Assembly: GCF_027580225.2 (NCBI RefSeq)
Contig: NC_073354.2
Span: forward strand, 6,672,001 to 6,736,000
Source: Misgurnus anguillicaudatus
Lineage: Eukaryota; Chordata; Actinopteri; Cypriniformes; Cobitidae
Length of the DNA: 64,000 bases
Direction of reading: 5' to 3'
Position 1 is the stretch's first letter. Each line of letters begins with the position of its first letter. The notes beneath the pieces were generated by a model. That model saw only the letters and a list, made by a program, of their open reading frames with translations, ran no database searches and was not told the DNA's origin. Shown here piece after piece: positions 33,886-44,474 of this stretch. The position numbers and the translations under genes were made by a program.

Positions 33886-34386
33886 ATACGTGACTATTTC
33901 ACGTATGGACCAACGTGAAAATGTCACGTTTTGCCGGGTTTGAACGTGAGCATGTCACGTTTTCTGTTTGTCACTTTCACGTTTTGTTTACTCCAGTTTT
34001 TTGTCCTATTTTCAAACCATTTTCGCTTCGGTTTAGGGTTAGATTTGGTGCTTGTGTTATATGTCACTTTAAGTATTTGTCACTTTAAGTATTGGTTTAT
34101 AAAAAAAAAGATACAAGACTTATTCTTTTATATTTTCTAAACTTTAACCAATTGTCGCCTGACGTTGGGGTTAAAGTTTGTTTAGGTAAGGATGTCATTT
34201 TATGTAAATCTAACCCTAAACCGAAGTGACAATGGTAAGAAATTAGGACAAAAAAAGTTGAGTAACCAAAACGTGAAAGTGACACAAACAGAAAACGTGA
34301 CATGCTCACGTTCAAACCCGGCAAAACATGACATTTTCACGTTGGTCCATACGTGAAATAGTCACGTATTTGCGTGATATTGGGTT
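33886..34386. mobile_element. Long foldback element, copy 1
   Basis: The left arm (GTGACTATTTCACGTATGGA, CCAACGTGAAAATGTCACG, GAGCATGTCACGTTTTCTG) is repeated inverted at the right (34270-34386). Arms exceed 100 bp. The right tip GCGTGATATTGGGTTG matches the complete copy at 41918-42440; the left tip is missing. Overlapping ORFs here on both strands are by-products of the inverted arms. Confidence 0.75.
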
Positions 34387-35221
34387 GAGTCATGACATTG
34401 CATTATGCAAAAAACACAAAATATTGCAATGTGTTGATGTGGTTCATGGTTCAAAAAACACATTGGGGTGATTTCCTGGACAGGGTTTATCATTCTCCCA
34501 TACTAAAAGCATGTTTTTTTACAGCCCGGCGCAGTTATAATTTTTACGCCTCGCACTGTTTGAATAGCAAATGCATTTTCTCCCATTTCTGCGCCCATGT
34601 TTATGCTGGGCTGAAAACGAGGTGTTTGGGTGCATTGTTGGCACGTTTCTATTTTGAGGCAGCCAAATAGACTACATTTTTTTGTTATGAGCGTGTGTGC
34701 AATATGCGTCGAACGGGACAACAGCGTACATACAGTTCACTTAATACACACACAGACGAGCAGCACACAAGCACTTTTAAATATGAAAAATTTAGGGATT
34801 AAAATGTAAAAGAGGGTAAGTGTGTCTCTTTAGACATAAATAAGGATAGATTACAGGACTTTAGAAGGCGTGAAGAGCTGCTTCACCTGTAGCCTGGTAA
34901 GATGATTTTTTTTGCTTTCAGACCAAATATTGCACTTATTTTTTAATACTAACACACACATTTATTGTGCATGATGACTTTGAATATGGGGAGATGAAAA
35001 TGTACATATTAATATTTTTCAAAACGCTCATGGCGCTGTCCCAGTGCTGAAACATTTCGGCTGTGCACACGTTTGTAAATTTGTTAAGACAAATTTCGAA
35101 ATGAGAATTTCTACACAATTGGATTTTTGTTGTCATAATTTAATAAGCACATATAATGTACACTCTCAAAAAAAATTCAACCCAGCATTGGGTCATGTTT
35201 ATTAAAGATGATTAAACGTGT
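34387..35221. other. Intergenic, nothing bounded
   Basis: Sequence typical of dispersed repeats (TTGCAATGTGTTGATG region) but no ends could be set. No gene recognised. Confidence 0.4.
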
Positions 35222-35285
35222 CAGAGCCGATGGTGTAGTGAGCAGTGGTACTTTCACACTTTTGGCGACCCGAGTTCGATTCACG
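35222..35285 (+). repeat. SINE head fragment
   Basis: GAGCCGATGGTGTAGTGAGC and CCGAGTTCGATTC are A- and B-box regions of a tRNA-derived SINE. The same family is found, longer and inverted, at 51938-52090. The body is missing. Confidence 0.6.
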
Positions 35286-36943
35286 ATTCATTTAACTAAG
35301 ACCCGTTCTGGCTTCAGCTAAGCCTTGTCTGTGAAACCAGGCCATAGTTCCCGATCCTCACAGTATCACCTTTTAATTTTGCAGGTTTATTTTCTTGTCA
35401 ATAGTTTTTAATCTGTTTTCACATTTCTTACTGTGGCATGCAGGTGGGCAAGAAAATATTATGTGGCCATAAATTATGATTTTGTTCCTATGAATTATTT
35501 ATGTGTTCCCTCATTTTACAAATTAATAAATTACGAAATCGTTTTTGTTACGTTTCCTCTCCAACGCCCTAAATGGGGAGAGTAATAAAACACTGTCCAT
35601 GGATATTTTAATAGAGTCTCTGACACTTTTAGAGACATTGGCCAACCATTTTTGCCAAGAATATATTTCAGAGAACCCTTGGCTGATCTTTTGCAACTTG
35701 ATATGGATGAGGACTGTTGCATTAACATGTTAAAGCTACACTGGCCATAAACAAACAAGTGGCCTTGGTCAAAAACTAAAGAAGCTGTTTGGTCAACATA
35801 CGATTAATGTGGGCATGGATTGTAATGAAACATGTTTATCCATAAAATACATCTAATGGAAAAAATAAACATCACAGTAGGCATTTCAATCAATTAAATG
35901 TTTTCTTTGATTATAAGGTTGGGAAAAAATTATGCCGAAAATCATTGGGATATTTAGTAAAGATCATGGGCCTCATTTATAAAAGGTTTATATGCACAGA
36001 TTTGATTGTAAAGTGTGCGTACACAAAAATCCATGGCGAATTCCATATATATAAAAACTTTGACGTGGAAAAATGCTTAGAGCCATGTCAGGGTCTGAGC
36101 AGACATACACACTTTTGCTTGTCCGATTGCTGCATGTTTTGGAAATATAAACAATTTTTGCTGCTCGAAAAGGGTTTAAACTTTATATATCAAAATGTTA
36201 TTTTTGTAAGTGGGTATTGTTGCTAAGGACTTCATATGGACAACTTAAATGCGATTTTCTCAATATTTTGATTTTTTTTTTGCAATAATTTTCAAATAGC
36301 TGTTTCTCAGCCAAATATTGTCCAATCCTTTATTGATGATGTAAAAAATTATCATAGCTGGCGACTGCATTACAGTTCCATATCATGTTTAACTGAACTA
36401 ACAGATTTATTTAATTTCAAAAAATATATGTGTGGTAGCAAAAGAAATGAATTGTAAAGAATGAATAAAATAATTAAAAAGAGAAATAAATAAATAAACA
36501 CTGACTGCCTGCTTCAGTTTTGTTTTTGCTTCATTCCTGATATAAAACTAGAATGAATGAACACGTAAATATTGAAGCAAAAAGTCGGGTGTGCATTATT
36601 TTAGAATAATTCAATGGCCAGTCATCAATTATTCCTTACTTATACCACGGGCCTGTTGAAGGCTTTATTCTGATTGCTTGAGAAATGTTTCATGGGTGTT
36701 GATTATTTTTCGATAAATGCACACCTAACCTGTCAAATGTCTTAAAATAATAACCAGAGCAATGTCTGTGGAAACCATGGTATAAGTGGAATAACTGACT
36801 CTGGTCCTTTGAACGATTTGAAAATATTGCACAATATTGTCCTTGAGTGTGCATTATTTTACAATAATTCAATGGACAGTCGTCAAGTATTCTTATTTTT
36901 ATTCACATATTATTTCTGATTATTTTTCTGTAAAGCTGCTTTG
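35286..36943. other. Fragmented repeats, no gene
   Basis: Includes a CCTCATTTATAAAAGG repeat fragment (about 35968-36200), parts of the 30728-type repeat, and two GTGTGCATTATTTTA-type copies at 36588-36640 and 36846-36895. A 62-codon plus-strand ORF at 35545-35733 has no recognised domain. Confidence 0.4.
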
Positions 36944-36951
36944 CCTTAAAG

Positions 36952-37422
36952 CAGTGCTTCTCAAATAGTGGGGCGGGACCCCCAGGGGGGGCTCGAAGCG
37001 ACACCAGGGGGGGCGCGTGAGACCCCGAGGAAAATACTTTTTCAGGAAGTGATTTTTTTTGCACCGTCACTTAAAGACATTACACCCCAAACACGCTGAT
37101 AAGCCGCTTGCGATTTTATTATTATTTATTTATTATATTTAATTAAATTTTTCAGTATTAAATGGTCAAAAAATATAATGTAAAGAAGGATTGATTTATT
37201 TTATTTCAGGCAAATTGATGCATTTTAAATCTTTTCTGTTACAAAATAAAAAAAAATGTTACTAAAGTTATTCTTTGTTGTTAATAAGGATATAATGTTT
37301 TGCAGATGTGTAATTTAATAGACAAATTATACTATTTACAGTCGCGGCGGAGAGTTGGGGGGGCGCGAAATGTTTACTTCTTCCTAGGGGGGGGCGTGAC
37401 AGAAAATAATTGAGAAGCACTG
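36952..37422. mobile_element. hAT-like element with perfect 8-bp duplication
   Basis: CAGTGCTTCTCAAATAGTGG is mirrored by ATTGAGAAGCACTG. CCTTAAAG is present at both 36944-36951 and 37423-37430, an exact 8-bp duplication. The interior has G-runs (GGGGGGG near 37003 and GGGGGGGGG near 37386). It landed on the TTAA at the edge of the 37429-39078 element. Confidence 0.85.
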
Positions 37423-37428
37423 CCTTAA

Positions 37429-39078
37429 AGGATTAGTCCATTTTCTTAAAAGAAAAATCCAGATAATTTACTCACCACCATGTCATCCAAAATGTTGATG
37501 TCTTTCTTTGTTCAGTCGAGAAGAAATTATGTTTTATGAGGAAAACATTGCAGGATTTTTCTAATTTTAATGGACTTTAATAGAGCCCAACATTTAAAAC
37601 TTAACTCAACACGTAACTGTTTTTTTCAACGGAGTTTTAAAGGACTATACAAATATACACTTTTAAACCACAACTTTGCGTCTAGATTCGGTCGTGACCC
37701 CATGCAATACATCATGACGTCAAGAGGTCACAGAGGACGAACGCCAAACTCCGCCCTAGTGTTTACAAATGTGTTGAAAGAGGACCGTTCCGACGTTGTT
37801 GTATGTGGAATGATCAATTAATGTCTTTGTGTCAGTTTATTGTTTACAATGGTCCGCAAATGTGCGTTTTATATATGTAACACGTGACCTCCCTACGTCA
37901 CTACGCATTTACGTTAGGTCGCGCTGGACCGGACCTAGACGAAAAGTTGTGGTTTAAAGGGGTGGTTTAATGGTATTTCAAGCTTTCTGACTTATTAACA
38001 CAGTTATAGAGTTGTTTCCTCATGCTAAACGTAGGCAAAGTGTCAAAACAGCAGTTGGGCTTGTTTCAGAGTATTTCTGTGCCGAATGCACTTCACCAGG
38101 GTTCGTACAAGTTTCGTCAAATTTTTTTCGATTACGGTTCTAGCTGACGTTTCAGGGGTTTTCAATACGTATCACTTCTTTATATGGGCTTCCGCCGGAA
38201 AACTTCCCCTGGAAAACCCCGCCCAGCCGTCAGTCAGCGGGAGACGCTAGAGCTTGCTAACAGCTTATCATGCCACTCAGCTTTGTTTAATTTCAAAAGT
38301 CAACAATGGCACAACAAGAAGTGTGTTTTTGGATGTAAGGAGAAGACATCCAGCCTCATGGAAACAATGGATATAGTTTATTATCCGGATTAGCAGCGGA
38401 GTTTTGCGTGTGTGTTTGATGCGGTGGATTTTCAGAACCGGGTCATGACGAGTTACACGTGGTAAGTAAGACTTCTGTCTTATGTTGGAAATAGTCGCGT
38501 GCATATTATATAAATGACACAAACATGTAGTGAATCATCAGTTAAAACAGTGTTGTATAGTGTTGCATGACTCGTACTCGCTCCTCCCGTGTTATAACTC
38601 CTCCTTCTTCATTTTTTCGTACGTTATCAGAAAGATTCGGTAAAGCTAATCTTTCTTTTATAAATCTGATTAAACTAAAGACTCTTCAGAGATATAAAGG
38701 ATGTCATACTACTCTATAGGTACTCCAGATTAATATCAGAAATGCAGAAACAGCGTGTGTTACGTGAGCTTTAAAAGTACATATTTGTTATTTTTCTTGT
38801 CAAAAATGACAATCGTTTCGCTAGATAAGACCCTTATGCCTCATTTGGGATTGTTTATAGTCCTTTGAAACTCCGTTGAAAAAAACTGTTACGTGTTTTG
38901 AGTTAAGTGTTAATTGTTGGTGTCTATTAAAGTCCATTAAAATGAGAAAAATCCTGCAATGTTTTCCTCAAAAAACATAATTTCTTCTGGACTGAACAAA
39001 GAAAGACATCAACATTTTGGATAACATGGTGGTGAGTAAATTATCTGGATTTTTCTTTTAAGAAAATGGAATATTCCT
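37429..39078. mobile_element. TTAA-flanked long-TIR element, interrupted
   Basis: TTAA at 37425-37428 and 39079-39082 flank AGGATTAGTCCATTTTC ... GAAAATGGAATATTCCT. Arms of roughly 120 bp include GATAATTTACTCACCACC and the inverse. Without the 37958-38770 insertion it would be about 830 bp. Relatives: 12165-12784, 27258-27522, 28248-28913. Confidence 0.75.
37958..38770 (+). mobile_element. TTAA-flanked element with THAP-like remnant, nested
   Basis: Inserted in 37429-39078 with TTAA at 37954-37957 and 38771-38774. The empty site is visible in relatives (GTTGTGGTTTAAAAACAC near 12491; CCTTTAAAAGTG near 28850). A frame around 38290-38390 reads KKCVFGCKEKTSSL, like the start of a THAP zinc finger, and a second frame just downstream has an F.VCVFDAVDFQNR segment like a later THAP region. 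Both are broken. An inverted relative is at 49696-50388. THAP domains occur in Kolobok (TTAA) and P transposases. The TIR is weak (AGGGGTGG versus AGCTCACG). Confidence 0.65.
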
Positions 39079-39514
39079 TTAAGGCACACTGTGGAAAGAG
39101 ACATAGAAATAAAATAGAACTGAATTGGTAACCTACTTAGTTTGAAATGCTGCATAGTTGTATATGTTTCAAATCTAAAACCATTAGATGTTTTTCAAAA
39201 TCCTTAAATTTACTGGGTTTTTTTCAGGTTTAATGTATTATTTTCATTATATTCATTATTTTCATCTAAATAAGTGGAGTAACCATAAACAACATCTATA
39301 ATCACCTGAAGAGGATACATTTAATTAAATGAACTAATAGTTAAGGCCAAATAATCCACAGTATTGTTTTTTGCACAATTAATATCTGTACCAAACTGAA
39401 GTGAAGAAGACTTCATCAGTGTCTGTATGGGCTCAGTTTGATAACACTCTGCTTCTTATCACAAACAAAAATACTTTCACTCTTATTCTTCAGATGGGGC
39501 TGTTTCTTGCTTAA

Positions 39515-39747
39515 AGGCGGAGTGAACAATGTTTGAAAGCCAATGTTGACATTTGAAATCACCTAAACAAACACGCCCCTACCCCAATAGAATCTGGACC
39601 TTCTTTTGATAGACCCACCCCACAGATAAGCAACCCAGGCAACAATGTCGGTTAGTAGACACGCCCCTTAGTGCTGATTGGCTACAAGTGTGTTTTGGTA
39701 GTCGGCCGACTCCCTAAAGTGTTTTTCAAACATTGTGCACTCTGCCT
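39515..39747. mobile_element. TTAA-type MITE, AGGCRG family, copy 2
   Basis: AGGCGGAGTGAACAATGTTT is mirrored by AAACATTGTGCACTCTGCCT. TTAA lies on the left (39511-39514) and TTGA on the right (39748-39751), a duplication with one substitution. The interior is shared with 11761-11950. Confidence 0.75.
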
Positions 39748-40121
39748 TTGATACTGTATCATCAGTTTTTCTATAATACAATATTATATCCTAAATAAAA
39801 TGCTTTGAAAAGTGAAAGTAATGACCTTTAAATCAGTTTTAGCTTTAAAACCACAGCACTATTGTTTCTTTTATTGCATTAAGCTACATTATAAATATTT
39901 TCATGTCCGCTCATTTTCCTTCCTTCACAACCTTTTAGATTAAAAAACACCTAACTCTTTGTTTCTCTTTGTGTCTGTTAAATTCCTAAATGTAAATGTT
40001 TTCACAAATAAGTACTCCCGAAGTCTTCACATTTAACCCCATAACATTCACAAACACAGAGAAAAGAGGAATATTGTGCCTAAATGAAAGTTAAACGATA
40101 AAGCCATAATCACAAAGTATA
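39748..40121. other. Intergenic, nothing recognised
   Basis: AT-rich; no exon or bounded repeat. Confidence 0.5.
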
Positions 40122-40123
40122 TA

Positions 40124-41689
40124 CAGTATTGTTCAAAATAATAGCAGTACAATGTGACTAACCAGAATAATCAAGGTTTTTAGTATATTTTTTTATTGCT
40201 ACGTGGCAAACAAGTTACCAGTAGGTTCAGTAGATTCTCAGAAAACAAACAAGACCCAGCATTCATGATATGCACGCTCTTAAGGCTGTGCAATTGGGCA
40301 ATTAGTTGAATTAGTTGAAAGGGGTGTGTTAAAAAAATAGCAGTGTGGCATTCAATCACTGAGGTCATCAATTTTGTGAAGAAACAGGTGTGAATCAGGT
40401 GGCCCCTATTTAAGGATGAAGCCAACACTTGTTGAACATGCATTTGAAAGCTGAGGAAAATGGGTCGTTCAAGACATTGTTCAGAAGACCAGCGTACTTT
40501 GATTAAAAAGTTGATTGGAGAGGGGAAAACCTATAAAGAGGTGCAAAAAATGATAGGCTGTTCAGCTAAAATGATCTCCAATGCCTTAAAATGGAGAGCA
40601 AAACCAGAGAGACGTGGAAGAAAAAGGAAGACAACCATCAAAATGGATAGAAGAATAACCAGAATGGCAAAGGCTCAGCCAATGATCACCTCCAGGATGA
40701 TCAAAGACAGTCTGGAGTTACCTGTAAGTACTGTGACAGTTAGAAGACATCTGTGTGAAGCTAATCTATTTTCAAGAATCCCCCGCAAAGTCCCTCTGTT
40801 AAAAAAAGGCATGTGCAGAAGAGGTTACAATTTACCAAAGAACACATCAACTGGCCTAAAGAGAAATGGAGGAACATTTTGTGGACTGATGAGAGTAAAA
40901 TTGTTCTTTTTGGGTCCAAGGACCACAGGCAGTTTGTGAGACGACCCCCAAACTCTGAATTCAAGCCACAGTACACAGTGAAGACAGTGAAGCATGGAGC
41001 ATGATATGGGCATGTTTCTCCTACTATGGTGTTGGGCCTATTTATCGCATACCAGGGATCATGGATCAGTTTGCATATGTTAAAATACTTGAAGAGGTCA
41101 TGTTGCCCTATGCTGAAGAGGACATGCCCTTGAAATGGTTGTTTCAACAAGACAATGACCCAAAACACACTAGTAAACCGGCAAAGTCTTGGTTCCAAAC
41201 CAACAAAATTAATGTTATGGAGTGGCCAGCCCAATCTCCAGACCTTAATCCAATTGAGAACTTGTGGGGTGATATCGAAAATGCTGTAAAACCAAGAAAT
41301 GTGAATGAATTGTGGAATGTTGTTAAAGAATCATGGAGTGGAATAACAGCTGAGAGGTGCCACAAGTTGGTTGACTCCATGCCACACAGATGTCAAGCAC
41401 TTTTAAAAAACTGTGGTCATACAACTAAATATTAGTTTAGTGAGTCACAGGAGTGCTAAATCCCAGACAAAATGTTTTTTGTACAAAATAGTTTTGAGTT
41501 TGTACAGTCAAAGGTAGACACTGCTATTTTTTTGAACACACCCCTTTCAACTAATTGCCCAATTGCACAGCCTTAAGAGCGTGCATATCATGAATGCTGG
41601 GTCTTGTTTGTTTTCTGAGAATCTACTGAACCTACTGGTAACTTATTCTGGTTAGTCACATTGTACTGCTATTATTTTGAACAATACTG
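40124..41689 (+). mobile_element. Tc1-like transposon, near full length, IR/DR type
   Basis: CAGTATTGTTCAAAATAATA at the left is mirrored exactly at the right end (41670-41689). TA flanks both sides (40122-40123 and 41690-41691). The inverted repeats are about 220 bp and each carries an outer and an inner copy of an AATAGCAGT-containing motif (left at about 40131 and 40328; right at about 41519 and 41665), the IR/DR arrangement known from Sleeping Beauty-like elements. The left repeat has about 30 extra bp after CCAGAATAA that the right one lacks. 1566 bp in all. Confidence 0.9.
40460..41435 (+). pseudogene. Tc1-like transposase, two frameshifts
   Basis: DNA-cutting and joining enzyme of the surrounding transposon. 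Frame 1 (40460 to about 40809) has the paired-like helix-turn-helix DNA-binding region, starting MGRSRHCSEDQRTLIKK, and a basic RRGRKRK hook. Frame 2 (about 40813-41004) has ILWTDES with the first catalytic Asp. Frame 3 (41001-41435) has QQDNDPKHT with the second Asp and NPIENLW with the Glu, 34 residues apart (DD34E). The first shift falls at or near a run of seven A at 40801-40807; the second at HGA near 40995-41003, where a glycine-rich segment usual in the family is shortened. Each is consistent with a net loss of one base. Presumed inactive. Confidence 0.85.
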
Positions 41690-41917
41690 TATCAATAACA
41701 TCAACATATAAATAATGTAAATATGCAAAGTATATTTAAAACATACATTACGTTCTTTGTGCACATATTTACATACTCTTAGTTCATTTCAAATACAACT
41801 TTTCTTTATTGGGAGACAATGCCATCAAAAACCAACACATATTTTGTAGGCCGCCTTTTTCACACAGTTACATGAAAATCAGCCCAGCTGAGTGTAAAAC
41901 ATCCCCAACTGGCAAAC

Positions 41918-42440
41918 CAACCCAATATCACGCAAATACGTAACTATTTCACGTATGGACCAACGTGAAAATGTCACGTTTTGCCGCGTTTGAACATGAG
42001 CATGTCACGTTTTCTGTTTGTGTCACTGTCACGTATTGGTTACTCAACTTTTTTGTCCTAATTTCTTACCATTGTCGCTTCGGTTTAGGGTTAGATTTAC
42101 ATAAAATGACATCCTTACCTAAACAAACTCTAACCCCTTGGTCAGGCGACAATTGGTTAAAGTTTAGAAAATATAAAAGAATAAGTCTTGTATCTTTTTT
42201 TTTTATAAACCAATACTTAAAGTGATAAATACTTAAAGTGACATATAACGCAAGCACCAAATCTAACCCTAAACCGAAGCGACAATGGTTTGAAAATAGG
42301 ACAAAAAAGTTGAGTAACCAATACGTGACAGTGACACAAACAGAAAAGCGTGACATGCTCACGTTCAAACGCGGCAAAACCTGACATTTTCACGTTGGTC
42401 CATACGTGAAATAGTCATGGATTTGCGTGATATAGGGTTG
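41918..42440. mobile_element. Long foldback element, complete copy, 7-bp duplication
   Basis: CAACCCAATATCACGCAAAT is mirrored by ATTTGCGTGATATAGGGTTG. GGCAAAC occurs at 41911-41917 and again at 42441-42447, an exact 7-bp direct repeat. Arms are more than 100 bp, including CCAACGTGAAAATGTCACG. The centre has CTAACCCTAAACCGAAGC-type and inverted words. Same family as 33886-34386. No transposase. Confidence 0.8.
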
Positions 42441-43319
42441 GGCAAACTATATCGCATGGTTTAATTTGACTTTTACATGTAAAACTTGATCATGTAAAAC
42501 TTGTAGGTCAGGGTTTATCCTAGTCCCAGATTAAAATGCATGTTTAAACCGCCTTCATTTAATAACATCTTGCACTGACATATCTTAACATGTATCAGTG
42601 TCATTGTTTTGTCTCAAGATGCACACCAGTATTGGTTTTTATAATGTTTGTAAACACTACTTAAATGTCCTAATATAACTTAAAGCCTAGTCCTGAATTA
42701 ATCTGAAAACCTGTCCAGGAAACTGACCCGTATGCATAAGCAGTGCAAAAGTCATGGGTTTAACTCCCAGGGAACACATATGGATGAAATTGGATAAGAG
42801 TAAATGTAAAATGTTTAATATAATGATCTGTCATCTGATTAATCTGTTTAGTAATTGAAAGCCGTTGATTTACCAATGACCTTATATAATATTTTTTGTG
42901 GAATTCAAGTACATTTCGAGTAGAAGATTACACCCACAATTAAACAAATCTCTAGGGATCTTTGATATGTGCTTCATATGTGCCGTGACAGTAGAATTCA
43001 CATAAAAACGCTCTTGAGTCTTAACAGATGCCTTTCTGTATCCAGCTGTAATCTGACACAGACATTTTTCAGGTTTCGCAACTCTTGGATGTTCTCTTCA
43101 TCCACTTAAATCTTTTTGCTGTCACGATGTTTTACAAGTAGTCTGGCATATTCTTTATAGAAAAGGTCACATGCTGGTCAAAAAGGTGTCTACATTACTA
43201 AAAGTTAATGTTTTCTGTCCATAATGCTTTTGTTAATTCATTTTTAGGCTAGCCACACACAATTTTAGGCCCGATTTGCACCCCTTAGCGATTGGGGATG
43301 TGGCCGTATATTCAAGGCT
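42441..43319. other. Repeat fragments, no gene
   Basis: 42515-42720 resembles the 23530-23750 repeat. 42738-42815 is a SINE remnant (AAAGTCATGGGTTTAACTCC). An acceptor-like CATTTTTCAG at 43064-43073 is followed by a 22-codon frame ending at a TAG near 43141; too little to call. Confidence 0.4.
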
Positions 43320-43945
43320 TGTCACAGCTAAATTTACAGCGGAAAGTATGTGAACCTTTTGGAATTTCATAGTTTTCTGAATAAATTTGTCATAAAATGT
43401 GATCTGATCTTCAAACTTTTGGAGTTTGCTCTGCACAAGAACAACACGCTTATGTGAGCCATGCCTCGCCAAAAGAGCTTTCAGAGAAGCTACATAAAGC
43501 TGGAAAGGGTTACAAATATATTTGAAAGACTTTAGAAATCAGTCTACAGACAAATAGAAAAGCTTTGGAAGTGTGGCTACTCGGCACCCAGTCAAAATGA
43601 CATCAAGAGCACAACAAAGACTTCTTAGTGAGGTAAAGAAACAACCCTGAATGACAACCAAAGATTTGAAGGCATCATTTGAACATTGGACAAAAGCGTC
43701 TTCTAAATGCCTAAATGTAAATGTGTAACTTGCTAAAATCTCTGTCTATGAGTCTACAATACGGGAAACCCTGAACAAGCAGGGCATCCACGGCAGGACA
43801 CCATGAAGGAAGCCACTGCTTACTAAAAAGAACATCGCTGCATGCCTGAAGTTTGCAAAAGAGCACATTCACACTCCACAGAGGTATTGGCAAAATGTTT
43901 TGTAGACTGATGAAACTAAGATTGAAATATTTGGCACTGACCGAT
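43320..43945 (+). pseudogene. Decayed Tc1-like transposon fragment
   Basis: Noncoding 5' sequence (GCGGAAAGTATGTGAACC) is followed by broken transposase sequence ending in FAKEHIHTPQRYWQN and TDETKIEIFG, the block around the first catalytic Asp. The 3' half is missing. A SINE-tail-like stretch (ACAAAAGCGTCTTCTAAATG, 43691-43710) interrupts it. Confidence 0.65.
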
Positions 43946-44017
43946 AAGCAAGCACAGACCGGAAGTTAACTTCGGGCCAGGCGCGTAACCGCGGCAACAA
44001 TTGTTACTGTCTTTATA

Positions 44018-44415
44018 CAGTTGCGATCAAAAGTTTATATACGCCTTGCAAAATCTGGAAAATGTTGAAAATTCAGGTTTATTTTTAATTTAGTCCTGCT
44101 CTAAACATGTTATTTCACATGAGAAATGTTTACAGAAAGTTCCCAACACAGATTAATAGAATTTCTAAAAATAACCCATTTCGAAAGTTTACACACAACT
44201 GATTCTCAATAGTGCACAATGTTACATAGACATTTAATGACAGTTTTAATGTTTTGTGATCTTTGTTTTTTTTTTTGTTAGTCCTGAAGCCATTCAACGG
44301 TTCACTGATCTTCAAAAAAATCCCCCAGGTCCTGCAGAATTTTTGCTTTTCATCATCTTCTGCATATTTGAACCCTGTGTTCACCGTTGACTGTATGATG
44401 TTTAGATTCAATCGA
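44018..44415. repeat. Tc1-type inverted-repeat fragment
   Basis: CAGTTGCGATCAAAAGTTTA after TA (44016-44017) is the style of end seen in fish Tc1 elements. The segment continues to the edge of the minisatellite. No matching right end was found. Confidence 0.5.
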
Positions 44416-44474
44416 GAGACTTATGCACATTCATTATAATGAAAAACAAAAATGAAAATATATTCCATTATTAG

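Noticed and set aside
33931..34324. Similar ORFs (MPGLNVSMSRF...) on both strands and at 42066-42377
   Set aside because: The similarity comes from the inverted arms of the foldback element. The frames differ between copies and have stops inside the family.
38184..38393. 69-codon ORF as an independent THAP gene
   Set aside because: It covers only the first part of the domain, is broken in both copies, and lies within a TTAA-bounded repeat.
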